This document shows positions 8,602-18,317 of a stretch of 53,454 nt of DNA, one piece after another. The DNA is taken from NCBI GenBank assembly GCA_030652805.1, contig JAUSPT010000026.1, forward strand, positions 1 to 53,454, given 5' to 3'. Made by a program: the position numbers and the translations under genes. The notes under the pieces are model-generated. The model had not been told where the DNA came from. It ran no database searches and saw only the letters and a list, made by a program, of their open reading frames with translations. The first letter of the stretch is position 1. Each line of letters begins with the position of its first letter. This DNA comes from a bacterium (lineage in GTDB: Bacteria; JAHJDO01).

Positions 8602-8653
8602 TAAACACATGTTTACAAATCTAAACATAATATATTATGTAGGCTGATGTCAA
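8602..8653 (-). promoter_or_regulatory. Promoter and palindromic operators of the HEPN/MNT pair
   Basis: On the minus strand a perfect TTGACA (8648-8653) is followed by TATTAT (8627-8632) with a short 15-bp spacer. The -10 lies in a perfect 16-bp palindrome at 8625-8640. Just downstream, TGTTTA (8610-8615) and TAAACA (8622-8627) form a 6-6-6 inverted repeat, and TAAAC/GTTTA (8602-8606, 8611-8615) adds an overlapping half-site. The arrangement fits autorepression by the winged-HTH antitoxin. This is an inference from position. Confidence 0.55.
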
Positions 8654-8679
8654 GAATTAAAACTAGAAATCCCTCCACA

Positions 8680-8830
8680 ACCAGTGGAAATACCCTTCTG
8701 TCGTTGCGAACAAAGTGAAGCAATCTTGCTTTTTGATTGTCCTCTCCGTCGCAACCGCCTGTTTTAGCTGGCGGTTATTGTAGGGGCAGCTCTTGCAGCT
8801 GCCCGTTTGCCATTCTTTGAATTGATCTGG
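8680..8830. repeat. REP-like hairpin cluster between res and the HEPN/MNT pair
   Basis: The 289-bp gap between the HTH-nucleotidyltransferase and res holds no gene. Two tight hairpins stand out: a 7-bp stem AACCGCC/GGCGGTT (8753-8759, 8770-8776) and an 8-bp stem GGGCAGCT/AGCTGCCC (8784-8791, 8797-8804). The segment before them (GTCGTTGCGAACAAAGTGAAG, part at 8699-8719) resembles short interspersed elements known from other genomes. The block is richer in GC than its surroundings and may end transcription of res. Confidence 0.45.
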
Positions 8831-8860
8831 GAATCCGGATGGTTGAAGATTTGACCCCGT

Positions 8861-11473
8861 TTAACTTAATTGAACAGTGGGGTTATTTATTTTTTGCATT
8901 AAAGTTGATTTCCAGTCCTTATATCGTTCATCTTTAATAGCTTGGAAGAATTCTGTAATATCTTCAGGTGACAAAAAGTAAAAATAATATTTCCATTCAA
9001 TTTGATTTTCTACTAATTTTTCATTTAAAACCTTAAAATGTTCTCTTCCGTCTCTGTGTTTGGCTCTGTTTTTCTGATTTGTGTCTCCATCTGCTTTCAT
9101 TTCAACAACGAGTATCTCGTTCTTTGATTGCATTTTAAGAAAAAAGTCTGGATTGAAATTTTCACGTTTGACGTGTGTACTGGCTTTTCCATCAGGCTTG
9201 TAGGAATATGGAAACCAGTATAAACCCTTATCTGGTGATTTGATAACCGAATCAAACAGGTCAATGTTATTAAAGACGGAGCGTGTAAATTTGCGTTCAG
9301 GTTCATACGAAACATAAAATAGATTTAAGGGGGTTTTGAATTTGTCTTTTTCTATCTCAATCAAATTATTTTTAAGAAACCTGATTTCGCTTTCACTACC
9401 TCCGTATTTTTCGACCTTTTCCTTTACTTCGGAATAATTATTTTTGTCTTTGATAAATTCATACAGCATAGCTTGCTGCTCTTTAGGCAGAGAATCAGGC
9501 GAATTTTTACCATAAAACAGATAACCGTTGCTCTTTAATGAACTCTCACTGAAAAACTGTGGCGTCATTTCACTTATTTTCTTGAGACAAACATTATCCG
9601 GCTTCATTTTCATTCTTGGCGTTTTTTTGCCAAGTTCCCTCAGCATTGGACCGAATGACTGCTTGGCTTTTGATAAATTCTCATTGCTTAAGAATGTAGT
9701 GTCATAACCATCTTTTTTCAGATTTTTGACAATGAAGTCCTTTATTTTTTCAATAGACCATCTTTTTGATATGGAAATATCCTTATCCTTAAGAAAAAGT
9801 TTTATTTCTCTTGCCGCTTGTTCTATAGGGACAACATCTTTTGGCTCCACAGTAAAACGGAAAGAGCCCGTTTCGGAATACAAACTCGTTTCTTCATGCT
9901 TTTTGCTTTGAGGAGAAAAATTCACCTCTTTCGGTTCTTCGGCGGGTTTTTCTTTGCTTTCTATAGTATCCTGAACAGAGGAATATTCTAAATTGTATAA
10001 TGGAAATGCAAATTCGGATTTGTTTTCATCATATCCCCATGAAATTCTATTCTCAATTTCCAATACTTCGTTATAGAGGTTAATAATGTTTGGTGTCCAT
10101 TTTTCATGGTTATTAATCTTTACAAAGATCGGATCCTTCAACCCGTACGGGATGCGAAGTCCGCGTCCAAGCACCTGCGCTATAAGAAGTTTTGAATTAA
10201 ATGCCTTTTGCTCATGCGGAACAATTTGAAATACGTTTTTTACATCCCACCCTTCCGTAAGCATACTCACCGAAACAATCCACTCAGCCGGATTTTCCGG
10301 GTCATCAACAGTTTTTAGAAGCGAAAGATTATCTTTTCTTGTTTTTTCAGGCTGTTCTAATATGGACTCAATAACCGTCCTTTCTTTTTTTGCAGAGGGG
10401 ATGCCGGATGTTACCCAGATTGCCTTTTTTGCCGCCTGTTCGTAAGAAATTGATTCTTTTTCTGAAATATATCTGACAAGATTATCCCAGACCTGAATAC
10501 AGGTAACAATTCTGTCTGTTATAATAATTGTTATCGGTTTCAGTTTACCCGCATATTTATTCTGATTCTCAAGATGGTTCTGGTATGTTTCGTCAAACCC
10601 TTTGTCTTTTGTGGATTCTTCCTCAACTTTATAGTCTATTTTTTTTATTATGCCGTCTTCCATTGCTTGTTTAATGCTGTACCTGTATATAACATCATAA
10701 AAATATTCATCACCGATATACGGAGTGCCTGATAACCCGAGCAGATACTGAAACCCATATTCTTTATCTGTGAGAAATCCGAACCATTTTTTCACGTCCG
10801 CGTCAGCCTGGCTGTAAATATGATGCGCCTCATCGCTTATCACAAGAACGCGCTGCCACTTGCCTTTGAAGCTGTCTTCTATTGATGAACCTGTTCTTTG
10901 ATAGGCGGCATGTATGTTTTCCACGCAGATATCGCCATTCAGAATAGGAACATTCGCACTTTTAATGGCCGGCGCCGGATATGCTGCGCCTAGTTCTTCT
11001 AGTATTTTTGTTAAAACAGCATCCCCGCTAAATCGCTCGAATTTCTTTTTCAGTTCCCCTTCAATTGTCAGGGACGGACAGAGAACCAGTACCTTATCCA
11101 CATAGCCTTCTGACATCATTATCTGTGCAACGCCATATATAACCCAGCTTTTGCCTGTTCCTGTGGCAAGATCAATGCTGAAAGATTTTTTGTCTTTTAT
11201 CCGTATATGCCCAAGAAACTCATTTAAGCCTTTATATTTTTTCTTGAGCTTTTCGCTGTGATTAAACGTATAAATTGCCGCCTGCTCGGTATCGGCATAT
11301 TTGTCTGTAATAAAAAAAGCAATTGCTTTTTTTATTGCTTCCCGCACATGACTGAACTCGGCTGTTGTCAAGGCATCAAGAAAAGCGTCATATTTATTGA
11401 CTATTGACAGGGTCTTTTCAGAGGAATCATCAAGCCTTAAAACGAAATCGCTGTTTTTATACTCTATGCTCAT
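8861..11473 (-). CDS. res: Type III restriction enzyme, helicase-endonuclease subunit
   Basis: This 870-residue subunit uses ATP to move or switch on DNA and cuts when two unmodified sites meet. Residues about 95-480 form a superfamily 2 helicase: Walker A TGTGKS at 104-109, DEAHH in VISDEAHH near 212-219, SGTPYIGDE near 248, and LGRGLRIP near 435. The C-terminal region has a PD-(D/E)xK nuclease: NPDFF followed by VVEMKADGD near residues 778-797. The start ATG overlaps the mod stop by 4 bp, so the subunits are made together. All key motifs are intact, so it should be active. Confidence 0.93.
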   Translation of the reverse strand: MSIEYKNSDFVLRLDDSSEKTLSIVNKYDAFLDALTTAEFSHVREAIKKAIAFFITDKYADTEQAAIYTFNHSEKLKKKYKGLNEFLGHIRIKDKKSFSIDLATGTGKSWVIYGVAQIMMSEGYVDKVLVLCPSLTIEGELKKKFERFSGDAVLTKILEELGAAYPAPAIKSANVPILNGDICVENIHAAYQRTGSSIEDSFKGKWQRVLVISDEAHHIYSQADADVKKWFGFLTDKEYGFQYLLGLSGTPYIGDEYFYDVIYRYSIKQAMEDGIIKKIDYKVEEESTKDKGFDETYQNHLENQNKYAGKLKPITIIITDRIVTCIQVWDNLVRYISEKESISYEQAAKKAIWVTSGIPSAKKERTVIESILEQPEKTRKDNLSLLKTVDDPENPAEWIVSVSMLTEGWDVKNVFQIVPHEQKAFNSKLLIAQVLGRGLRIPYGLKDPIFVKINNHEKWTPNIINLYNEVLEIENRISWGYDENKSEFAFPLYNLEYSSVQDTIESKEKPAEEPKEVNFSPQSKKHEETSLYSETGSFRFTVEPKDVVPIEQAAREIKLFLKDKDISISKRWSIEKIKDFIVKNLKKDGYDTTFLSNENLSKAKQSFGPMLRELGKKTPRMKMKPDNVCLKKISEMTPQFFSESSLKSNGYLFYGKNSPDSLPKEQQAMLYEFIKDKNNYSEVKEKVEKYGGSESEIRFLKNNLIEIEKDKFKTPLNLFYVSYEPERKFTRSVFNNIDLFDSVIKSPDKGLYWFPYSYKPDGKASTHVKRENFNPDFFLKMQSKNEILVVEMKADGDTNQKNRAKHRDGREHFKVLNEKLVENQIEWKYYFYFLSPEDITEFFQAIKDERYKDWKSTLMQKINNPTVQLS

Positions 11474-13761
11474 TTGAAATCCTTTTTCGTTTTAACGACT
11501 TTCAGCTCATTGCCGTATTTATCAATGAATATTGCCATCATCTTTTTCCCGGCAAAATCATCTTCCTGTATCCTGATAACTGCTTTCGTTTTTTCCTCAT
11601 TCAGAACATCATTTGCCCAGAAAACTTTATCAAGATTGAAAAAATCATTATTGTAATCCGTGTCAATAAGCGCCATAGAAAAAGTTTCAAAATTTTCAAA
11701 ATCTTCAGGATCGTAAACAAGCGTATTTGACTTGAATTCTAATATTTCTATGGAAAAATCCTTCTTCCCTGCATTGAACAGATTGCTGTCTTTCGGATTT
11801 CTGCGTTTACAGGCGACTTTAACTTGCGGCTGTGAAATAAAATCAAACCCGACAGCGTCAATCACTTCATTGACGTCCGCTTCGCTGACAGGCTGTTTTA
11901 TGCTTCCCGGCTCTCCTTTTTCAATCAGAGCCTTTAAGACTGAAAGCGGAACTTTTAGAAAAACGTATGTTGTTTTGCTAATTACAATTTCATCTTCCAT
12001 AAACGCCATGCCGGTTATCGGCGCAACAACATAGAATTTACTGCCAGCTCTGCCGCCCAGAACATTGTGCAGGGTCTTGACATATCCCTGATCAAGAACA
12101 AGATTTTTCTGATTGGGATAATCCCAGATAAAAGCTGGATGCACACCAATATACCCGTCCGCTTCAAAACCGTGAATTTTGTGAGACTCGGCGCGCACCC
12201 CGAACAACTGCATAACAAAGGGCTTGTACCTGTCCCACGGCAAATCAAGTATTTTCTTATTGTCGTAAATTCCAGCGTTATAAAGAGTAAACTCCTTTGC
12301 CTTGAGCGATTTTTCCTTTTCGGTTTTTTCCTTTGGCTGAATAAAAGAAATAAGAAAACGCACCTTGCCGACGTCAATAATTTTTTCGCCCGCCTTGCTG
12401 TTTTCCACTTTAATCGGTTTTATTTTGTAAAGCTGTAATTTGTCTTCCGGACAGACAATGGAAAACTCCTCTTTTTTATTGTCTGACAGATTATCGGAAA
12501 TAAATTCGGCAAGATTTTTCAGAAAAGAGTCGGTAATCACAATGCCACCTTTACGCGCCTTTTCATAGATAAAAAACAAGCCCTTTGAATTGTTTTTCAA
12601 GTGCTCATCAAAATCAGCTACCCGCTCGTAATCTTTTCTTTCGTCTTTTTTTATTGACCCGATTTTAGTCGTCAGATTAAGCATTCGTTTCTGGATGGTA
12701 TAAACAGCTAATTTGCCGCAATCCATCCCGATCCAGCGGCGGCCAAGTTTTTCTGCCACGGCGAGCGTTGTGCCCGAACCCGCAAAAGCGTCAAGGATAA
12801 TGTCGTTTGGGTTGGAGGAGGCTTTGACTATTCGTTCAAGAAGGTTTTCCGGCTTTTTGGTTGGATATTCAATTGAGTTTTCTAAATTCGATCTTGGAAC
12901 TGGGATATTCCATACTGTATCTGCATATTTTCCCTCTGCCATATAAATTTTTTCCTGTTTCCCATCTCTAAGTGCACTAATTTTATACCGCTTTATAGTG
13001 CCATCTTTCAGTACCTCTATATGATTATATCTCTTTAACGTTAATTGAGAAAATTCTTCTGTTATTTTTCCTGGATAAATAATAGGACTTTCAGTTTTTG
13101 AATATAAAAGTATATTATCATGTTTTTTTGGGAAACATTTTACTGGTTTTGAATTTCCTTTATAATGCCAAATAACCTCATTCATGAAATTATGTTCTCC
13201 GAACACCTCATCCATAATTGCTTTGATATAATGGCCTTTTTTCCAGTCAAGGTGGACATAGATGGAGCCGTCATCCGCAAGAATTTCGCGCATCAGGATC
13301 AGTCGTTTCCGTAAAAACTCAATAAACTGCGCGCCGATGATTTTATCCCGGTACGCTTTTTCGCGGTCTTTCATGAAATCCTGTTTTGTGGCAAAAGGTG
13401 GGTCAATATAGATGAGTTTGATTTTATTCTTTGTCTTATAAAAATTCGGTCCCTGCTGGTCTTCATACAGGGTTTTCAGCACCAGCAGATTATCGCCGAA
13501 AATCAACATATTCTGCCAGTCATCCTCAAAAGAGTTACTGGTATTAAAAGACCTTATTTTCTGAAAAGGCGCGGCAGGCGTTTGGGCGATAATATTCTCT
13601 TTCCTTGCCTTCCCTTTATAGACAAGCCTGTAATCCTTAGTCGCCTCAATAAACTCAGAATCATCCTTATCAAACAGTCTGGGCCTATAAACTGCCGGCA
13701 GAGTCTTCCCCGCTTCAATCAGTTCAATTATTTTCTTCTTTTCCTGTTCAGTCAGTTTCAC
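11470..13761 (-). CDS. mod: Type III DNA methyltransferase, modification subunit
   Basis: It methylates adenine in its recognition site and gives the restriction complex its specificity. The motif order is beta-class: DPPF (residues 137-140 counted from the longer frame, in LIYIDPPF), then the target-recognition region about 205-325, then the SAM-binding FAGSG at 343-347. I prefer the GTG at 13761, which has AAGGA six bases upstream and lies downstream of the predicted promoter; the longer frame begins with TTG at 13812, apparently upstream of the transcription start. With GTG the protein has 763 residues. The target-recognition segment (12840-13200) is much richer in AT than the flanks. It overlaps res by 4 bp. 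Confidence 0.92.
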   Translation of the reverse strand: MKLTEQEKKKIIELIEAGKTLPAVYRPRLFDKDDSEFIEATKDYRLVYKGKARKENIIAQTPAAPFQKIRSFNTSNSFEDDWQNMLIFGDNLLVLKTLYEDQQGPNFYKTKNKIKLIYIDPPFATKQDFMKDREKAYRDKIIGAQFIEFLRKRLILMREILADDGSIYVHLDWKKGHYIKAIMDEVFGEHNFMNEVIWHYKGNSKPVKCFPKKHDNILLYSKTESPIIYPGKITEEFSQLTLKRYNHIEVLKDGTIKRYKISALRDGKQEKIYMAEGKYADTVWNIPVPRSNLENSIEYPTKKPENLLERIVKASSNPNDIILDAFAGSGTTLAVAEKLGRRWIGMDCGKLAVYTIQKRMLNLTTKIGSIKKDERKDYERVADFDEHLKNNSKGLFFIYEKARKGGIVITDSFLKNLAEFISDNLSDNKKEEFSIVCPEDKLQLYKIKPIKVENSKAGEKIIDVGKVRFLISFIQPKEKTEKEKSLKAKEFTLYNAGIYDNKKILDLPWDRYKPFVMQLFGVRAESHKIHGFEADGYIGVHPAFIWDYPNQKNLVLDQGYVKTLHNVLGGRAGSKFYVVAPITGMAFMEDEIVISKTTYVFLKVPLSVLKALIEKGEPGSIKQPVSEADVNEVIDAVGFDFISQPQVKVACKRRNPKDSNLFNAGKKDFSIEILEFKSNTLVYDPEDFENFETFSMALIDTDYNNDFFNLDKVFWANDVLNEEKTKAVIRIQEDDFAGKKMMAIFIDKYGNELKVVKTKKDFK

Positions 13762-13800
13762 GTTCAGTCCTTTATCCGTCGTCTGAATGCCATTTATATT

Positions 13801-13829
13801 ACAATAGCTCAAATTGCCTAAAATCTCAA
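13801..13829 (-). promoter_or_regulatory. Candidate promoter of mod-res
   Basis: On the minus strand TTGAGA (13824-13829) and TATTGT (13801-13806) are 17 bp apart, at 5/6 and 4/6 to consensus. Transcription would start near 13794, leaving about 33 nt to the GTG start of mod. A 7-bp inverted repeat TTGCCTA/TAGGCAA (13814-13820, 13837-13843) surrounds the -35 box and could be an operator. Confidence 0.4.
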
Positions 13830-13939
13830 TAAAAAATAGGCAAAAAATGGAGGAATAGATGTGATTTCGTTTTGCGTTCTTATTTCAGTTCTATCAATTG
13901 CACTAATTATAATATTTATTAGATTGGAAGGGATATGTT

Positions 13940-16453
13940 TTATTTCTTTTTCTTCTTGGCGCCTTTACCCGTTTTAGGTTTTTTTGATACCTTTTTGTTC
14001 TTCACTTCTTTTTCTTCGTTTTCCTCTTCCTCAACAGCAACCTTTGCAATACTTACTACACGGTCTCCTTTGTCAAGACGGATCAGCTTAGTGCCTTTTG
14101 TATTGCGCTTGATAACCCTTATTTCCCTAACAGGCTGGCGTATTATTACACCTTTAGCTGTAATAACTATCAATTCATCAGCATCTGCAACTGTTCTTAA
14201 TCCTTCAACCAGTCCATTTCTTGAATCAGTCTGAATACTAATAACTCCGATACCCCCGCGTCCCTGGGACCTGTACTCTGAGAAGCGCGTGCGTTTCCCA
14301 TATCCATTAGCTGTAACAACAACAACTGTTGACTCATCCTCAACAACTTCCATTCCAATAATAATATCTCCTTTCTTCAATCTTATGCCCCGAACACCTC
14401 TTGAGACCCTTCCAACAGTTCTTATTGCTTTTTCCATGAATCTAATTGCTTTACCATCTCTTGTTGCTAAGAGAACATCCTTTTCTCCGTCAGTGAGACT
14501 TACTGAAATTAACCTATCTCCTTTGTCCAGCCTTATGCCCTTTATTCCACCTGCTCTTGGATGGCTATAAGCAATGAGATTAGTTTTCTTCGTAATACCC
14601 CTCTCTGTTGCCATTATCAAATTATGTTTATCATCAAACTCTCTAACTCTGATAAAAGCTGTAACTTTCTCATCAGGAGCAATACGCAAAAGATTAACAA
14701 TAGCCTTACCTCTTGAGAGCCTGCCTGCCTGCGGTATTTGATAAACCTTTACCCAGTGAATTTGTCCTCTGTCTGTAAAGAAAAGTATATAGTCATGCGT
14801 GGATGCTACAAATACATATTCTATAAAATCCTCCTCCTTTGTTCCTGCTCCCATAATACCCCTGCCGCCTCTATGCTGTCTTCTGTATGTTGTTAAAGGC
14901 AGCCTTTTTATATATCCAGCGTGGCTTATTGTTATAACCATGTCTTCTTCTGCTATCAAGTCTTCCATACCCAGTTCTGTTGTTTGTTCAACAATCCGGG
15001 TTCTCCTCGGATTTGCGTACTTTCCCTTAATTTCAAGCATTTCCTTTTTGATTATATCCATAATTTTCTTATCACTTGCCAGAATCTCTTCAAGTTGATT
15101 TATTAACTTTATTGTATCCAGATACTCCTGATGGATCTTGTCTCTTTCCAATCCTGTTAATCGCTGCAGACGCATATCAAGTATAGCTCGTACCTGCAGG
15201 TCAGAAAGCTTGAACTCTTGCATTAAGCTCTCACGCGCGGAATCTGCATCTTTGGAGGATTTTATTATTTTTATAACCTTATCAAGATGTTCAATCGCAA
15301 CCTTTAATCCCTCCAGAATATGTGCCTTAGCTTTTGCTTTTTTTAAATCAAATTGCGTTCTTCTGCGCACAACTTCCTGTCTATGCTGAAGAAACTTATC
15401 TAACATCTCCCGTAGATTAAAAATCCTGGGCCTGTTTTCATCTATAGCAAGAAGTATAGCACCATATGTGGTCTGCATCTGAGTATGTTTATAAAGCTGA
15501 TTAATTATTATCTGCGCAATTTCTCCCTTCTTTAATTCAACAACAACCCTTAGTCCATCTTTATCGGATTCATCTCTCAGGTCGGATATTCCTTCTATCT
15601 TATGATCTCTCACAAGATTCGCTATTGTTGTAATTAGATTTGCTTTATTCACCTGATATGGAATTTCTGTTATGACTATTTGTTCCCTATCAGTTCCTTT
15701 TATATTCTCAATTTCTACTTTTGCCCGAACCTGAATTAGTCCTCTTCCTGTATGATAGGCATCTCTAATAGCTTTCCTTCCATATATAGTGGCACCTGTT
15801 GGAAAATCAGGACCTTTAATGATAAGCATAAGTTCATCAATTGTGACGTCTGGATTATCAATTACGTTTACAACCCCATCTATAATCTCTCCAAGGTTAT
15901 GTGGAGGAATATCTGTGGCCATACCAACAGCAATGCCTTGTGAGCCATTTACCAGCAAATTTGGCACATTAGCAGGAAGTACTACAGGTTCCTGAAGGGA
16001 TTCATCGAAATTCGGCACAAAATCCACCGTTTCTTTTTCAATATCCGTAAGAAGCTCCTCGCTTATTCGGGACATTCTTACTTCTGTATATCTCATAGCA
16101 GCCGCTGAATCACCATCTATGGAGCCGAAATTACCCTGTCCATCTATTAATGGTTCTCTGGATGAGAAAACCTGCACCATTCTGGTTATTGTGTCATACA
16201 CAGCTGTATCACCGTGCGGATGGTATTTTCCTAGAACTTCACCAACAATTCTGGCAGACTTTTTATAGGATTTATTACTTGAAATACCCAGATCATGCAT
16301 TGCGTATAGAATTCTTCTATGAACAGGTTTTAGTCCATCCCTGATATCAGGTAAAGCGCGTCCGATAATGACACTCATAGCGTAGTCTATATAAGACCTT
16401 TGCATTTCATCTTCTATATGTACTAAGTCTATCTTCCCTTCTGTTGTATCCAT
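13940..16453 (-). CDS. gyrA: DNA gyrase subunit A
   Basis: It breaks and rejoins DNA to introduce negative supercoils, together with GyrB. It has 837 residues. The catalytic tyrosine is Tyr122 in [12 protein letters not shown]. The quinolone-determining stretch reads [11 protein letters not shown], with Thr83 where E. coli has Ser83, while Asp87 is kept. The C-terminal beta-pinwheel repeats occupy about residues 500-810. The GyrA box is present as QHRGGRG near residue 536 instead of the usual QRRGGKG, which favours gyrase over topoisomerase IV. A lysine-rich tail follows (about residues 812-837). The ribosome-binding site GAGGAG lies just before ATG. gyrB is not next to it. Confidence 0.95.
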   Translation of the reverse strand: MDTTEGKIDLVHIEDEMQRSYIDYAMSVIIGRALPDIRDGLKPVHRRILYAMHDLGISSNKSYKKSARIVGEVLGKYHPHGDTAVYDTITRMVQVFSSREPLIDGQGNFGSIDGDSAAAMRYTEVRMSRISEELLTDIEKETVDFVPNFDESLQEPVVLPANVPNLLVNGSQGIAVGMATDIPPHNLGEIIDGVVNVIDNPDVTIDELMLIIKGPDFPTGATIYGRKAIRDAYHTGRGLIQVRAKVEIENIKGTDREQIVITEIPYQVNKANLITTIANLVRDHKIEGISDLRDESDKDGLRVVVELKKGEIAQIIINQLYKHTQMQTTYGAILLAIDENRPRIFNLREMLDKFLQHRQEVVRRRTQFDLKKAKAKAHILEGLKVAIEHLDKVIKIIKSSKDADSARESLMQEFKLSDLQVRAILDMRLQRLTGLERDKIHQEYLDTIKLINQLEEILASDKKIMDIIKKEMLEIKGKYANPRRTRIVEQTTELGMEDLIAEEDMVITISHAGYIKRLPLTTYRRQHRGGRGIMGAGTKEEDFIEYVFVASTHDYILFFTDRGQIHWVKVYQIPQAGRLSRGKAIVNLLRIAPDEKVTAFIRVREFDDKHNLIMATERGITKKTNLIAYSHPRAGGIKGIRLDKGDRLISVSLTDGEKDVLLATRDGKAIRFMEKAIRTVGRVSRGVRGIRLKKGDIIIGMEVVEDESTVVVVTANGYGKRTRFSEYRSQGRGGIGVISIQTDSRNGLVEGLRTVADADELIVITAKGVIIRQPVREIRVIKRNTKGTKLIRLDKGDRVVSIAKVAVEEEENEEKEVKNKKVSKKPKTGKGAKKKKK

Positions 16454-16485
16454 TGCTTCTCCTCTAGTTCAATATTCAGACTCGG

Positions 16486-16515
16486 AGTATAACATGTTTA
16501 GTCGCCTTACTCCAA
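16486..16515 (-). promoter_or_regulatory. Candidate gyrA promoter
   Basis: On the minus strand TTGGAG (16510-16515) and TATACT (16486-16491) are 18 bp apart. The -10 box matches 5 of 6 positions. It is back to back with the rightward promoter at 16541-16569. Confidence 0.45.
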
Positions 16516-16540
16516 ATAATTTTTTTTGCCAAAGTGGAAC

Positions 16541-16569
16541 TTGACAAGACTAAAGAAAAGTATAATAAT
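16541..16569 (+). promoter_or_regulatory. Sigma70-type promoter of the rightward recG operon
   Basis: A perfect TTGACA (16541-16546) and AATAAT (16564-16569, 5 of 6) are separated by exactly 17 bp. Transcription would start near 16576, about 50 nt before the first start codon. Confidence 0.6.
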
Positions 16570-16625
16570 TTATACGGTAAAATTAAATTCTTTTGCATGT
16601 ACATAGTTAAATCATAGGACGAAAG

Positions 16626-17918
16626 ATGAATGTATTAATGATAATACCCGACGCTTTGAAGGCTGATAATTTGCATTGTTATGGCTATCCGAAGGAAACA
16701 AGTCCTTTTCTTGACAAGCTGGCCAGCGAAGGAGTGCTTTTCAAAAACACAATAAGCACTTCCTCTCATACTCTACCTGGTATAGCTTCTATTCTTACAG
16801 GATTGACTCCTTTTACTCATGGGCTTGATGGACCACCAACCTGGGAGAGATGGAGAGAGCTGTGGAAACCGTGGAAGACGCCTTTTAATATTCTTGGAGA
16901 AAAAGGATATAAAATAGCTGGATACGACGCATGGTTCTATGGAAGACTCGGATACGATAAGGAAATAAAAGACCTGAATAAAGCTATTGAAGAGCATAAA
17001 AACAAGAAGTTTTTTCTGTGGTATGTTCCTTATCAGACTCATCTTCCATACAATCCAAAGATACCTTACGATACCATGTTTATGCCGAGTGATTACCAGA
17101 TAAGTGAATCCACAAAACAAAAACTTAAAGTTGTCAAGTCAACAATGATTATACATAAACCTGGCCTTTTAAGCAGGCATGAACGGGAACAATCAGTTTC
17201 AGGAAAGGACAAGGCAACTCATGGGAGGAGTGCAGGGGTGTTGACTCTCTCAGAAGAGGATATACCTGCTATTATAGCTTTATATGATGGGGAAATAAGA
17301 TCTCAGGATGAGGAAATAGAGGGTTATGTGAAGAAACTGGAGGATTTGAATCTTCTGGATGATACAATAGTTGTTATAACCTCGGATCATGGAGAAGAAA
17401 TAGGTGAGAGAGGCTCTGTAGGACATGCATCGTGCTCGCTTGCTGGCACTTTGCATGAGGAAGTTGTAAGAGTTCCTCTAATAATAAGATATCCCAAAGC
17501 ACTTCCAAAAGGGAAGGTAGTTGAAACACAGGTTTCCTTGATTGATGTCATGCCTACACTGTTTGATATTATGGGATTTGAGATGCCCAAAGAGACAGAA
17601 GGACATTCACTTATGCCTTTTATAAAAGGGGAACATGTGGACTTTAAGGAAGAGGCATATCTGGAAACACGGCCATGCGGCTGGCAGATTCTGAAAAGTG
17701 ATGAAAGAAAAGTATATGCTATAAGAACGCCTGAGTGGAAGTTTATATATAATAGAGATCCCAATAATAAAGATAAATGCAGCTATGAATTGTATAATTT
17801 GAAGGATGATCCTGGCGAAAAGCATAACCTGGTCAGCGAAGCAAAAGATACAACAGACCAGTTTAAGAAAAAACTGCATAACCTGATGGACAAGCCATCG
17901 TTTCTTTTAAATAAATAA
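16626..17918 (+). CDS. Alkaline-phosphatase-superfamily hydrolase, sulfatase-like
   Basis: This 430-residue protein has the sulfatase/phosphodiesterase fold. Metal ligands are visible: Asp9 in IIPDALKADN and Asp-His in VITSDHGEEIGERG near residues 250-262. The nucleophile segment reads SSHTLPGIASILTG, with Thr49 at the position where true type I sulfatases have the Cys or Ser that becomes formylglycine (C/S-x-P-x-R). The Arg is Ile here too. A Thr nucleophile is typical of phosphodiesterase and phosphotransferase branches, so a sulfate-ester substrate is unlikely. There is no signal peptide, so it is probably cytoplasmic. It is first in an operon with DUF1844, recG and rsmD. The substrate is unknown. 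Confidence 0.8.
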   Translation: MNVLMIIPDALKADNLHCYGYPKETSPFLDKLASEGVLFKNTISTSSHTLPGIASILTGLTPFTHGLDGPPTWERWRELWKPWKTPFNILGEKGYKIAGYDAWFYGRLGYDKEIKDLNKAIEEHKNKKFFLWYVPYQTHLPYNPKIPYDTMFMPSDYQISESTKQKLKVVKSTMIIHKPGLLSRHEREQSVSGKDKATHGRSAGVLTLSEEDIPAIIALYDGEIRSQDEEIEGYVKKLEDLNLLDDTIVVITSDHGEEIGERGSVGHASCSLAGTLHEEVVRVPLIIRYPKALPKGKVVETQVSLIDVMPTLFDIMGFEMPKETEGHSLMPFIKGEHVDFKEEAYLETRPCGWQILKSDERKVYAIRTPEWKFIYNRDPNNKDKCSYELYNLKDDPGEKHNLVSEAKDTTDQFKKKLHNLMDKPSFLLNK

Positions 17919-17935
17919 TATAATTGGAGGATGCT

Positions 17936-18307
17936 ATGGGCAAAGAAAAGAAAAAGAAAGATATAAAATTCAATATCAAAAAGGAAGATAAAGATTGGAA
18001 GGAAAAGGTAGTAGAGGATAAAAAGAAAGAAGAATTTAAGATGCCTCCATTAGAGGTAAATTTTATGATGTTTATAACCAGTCTCAGCATGCAGGCAATG
18101 ATGAGTCTGGGGCTCTATCCAAATCCCATTACAAAGAAAGAAGAAAAGAATTTAGGCGTCTCTAAGTACACAATAGATACTATAACAATGATCCAAGAAA
18201 AGACAAAAGGCAATCTTACCAGTGAGGAATCCAGATTAATAGACAATATTCTATACGACTTGCGAATGAAGTACATAGAGACAAGTAAAGAACCTGTCAA
18301 AACATGA
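17936..18307 (+). CDS. DUF1844 family protein
   Basis: A 123-residue protein of unknown function. The first 45 residues are strongly charged and lysine-rich. The rest matches the DUF1844 pattern: FMMFITSLSMQAMMSLGLYPNP, then an IDTITMIQEKTKGNLTSEE helix and the ending LYDLRMKYIE. I chose ATG 17936 because GGAGG lies five bases before it; an in-frame TTG at 17924 would overlap that site. The family occurs widely in Gram-negative and candidate-phylum bacteria, often beside housekeeping genes. It lies 17 bp after the hydrolase and 10 bp before recG. Confidence 0.85.
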   Translation: MGKEKKKKDIKFNIKKEDKDWKEKVVEDKKKEEFKMPPLEVNFMMFITSLSMQAMMSLGLYPNPITKKEEKNLGVSKYTIDTITMIQEKTKGNLTSEESRLIDNILYDLRMKYIETSKEPVKT

Positions 18308-18317
18308 TTGTATCCTA

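Noticed and set aside
13762-13812. TTG start of mod at 13812
   Set aside because: It lies upstream of the predicted transcription start and has no ribosome-binding site, whereas GTG 13761 has AAGGA at good distance.
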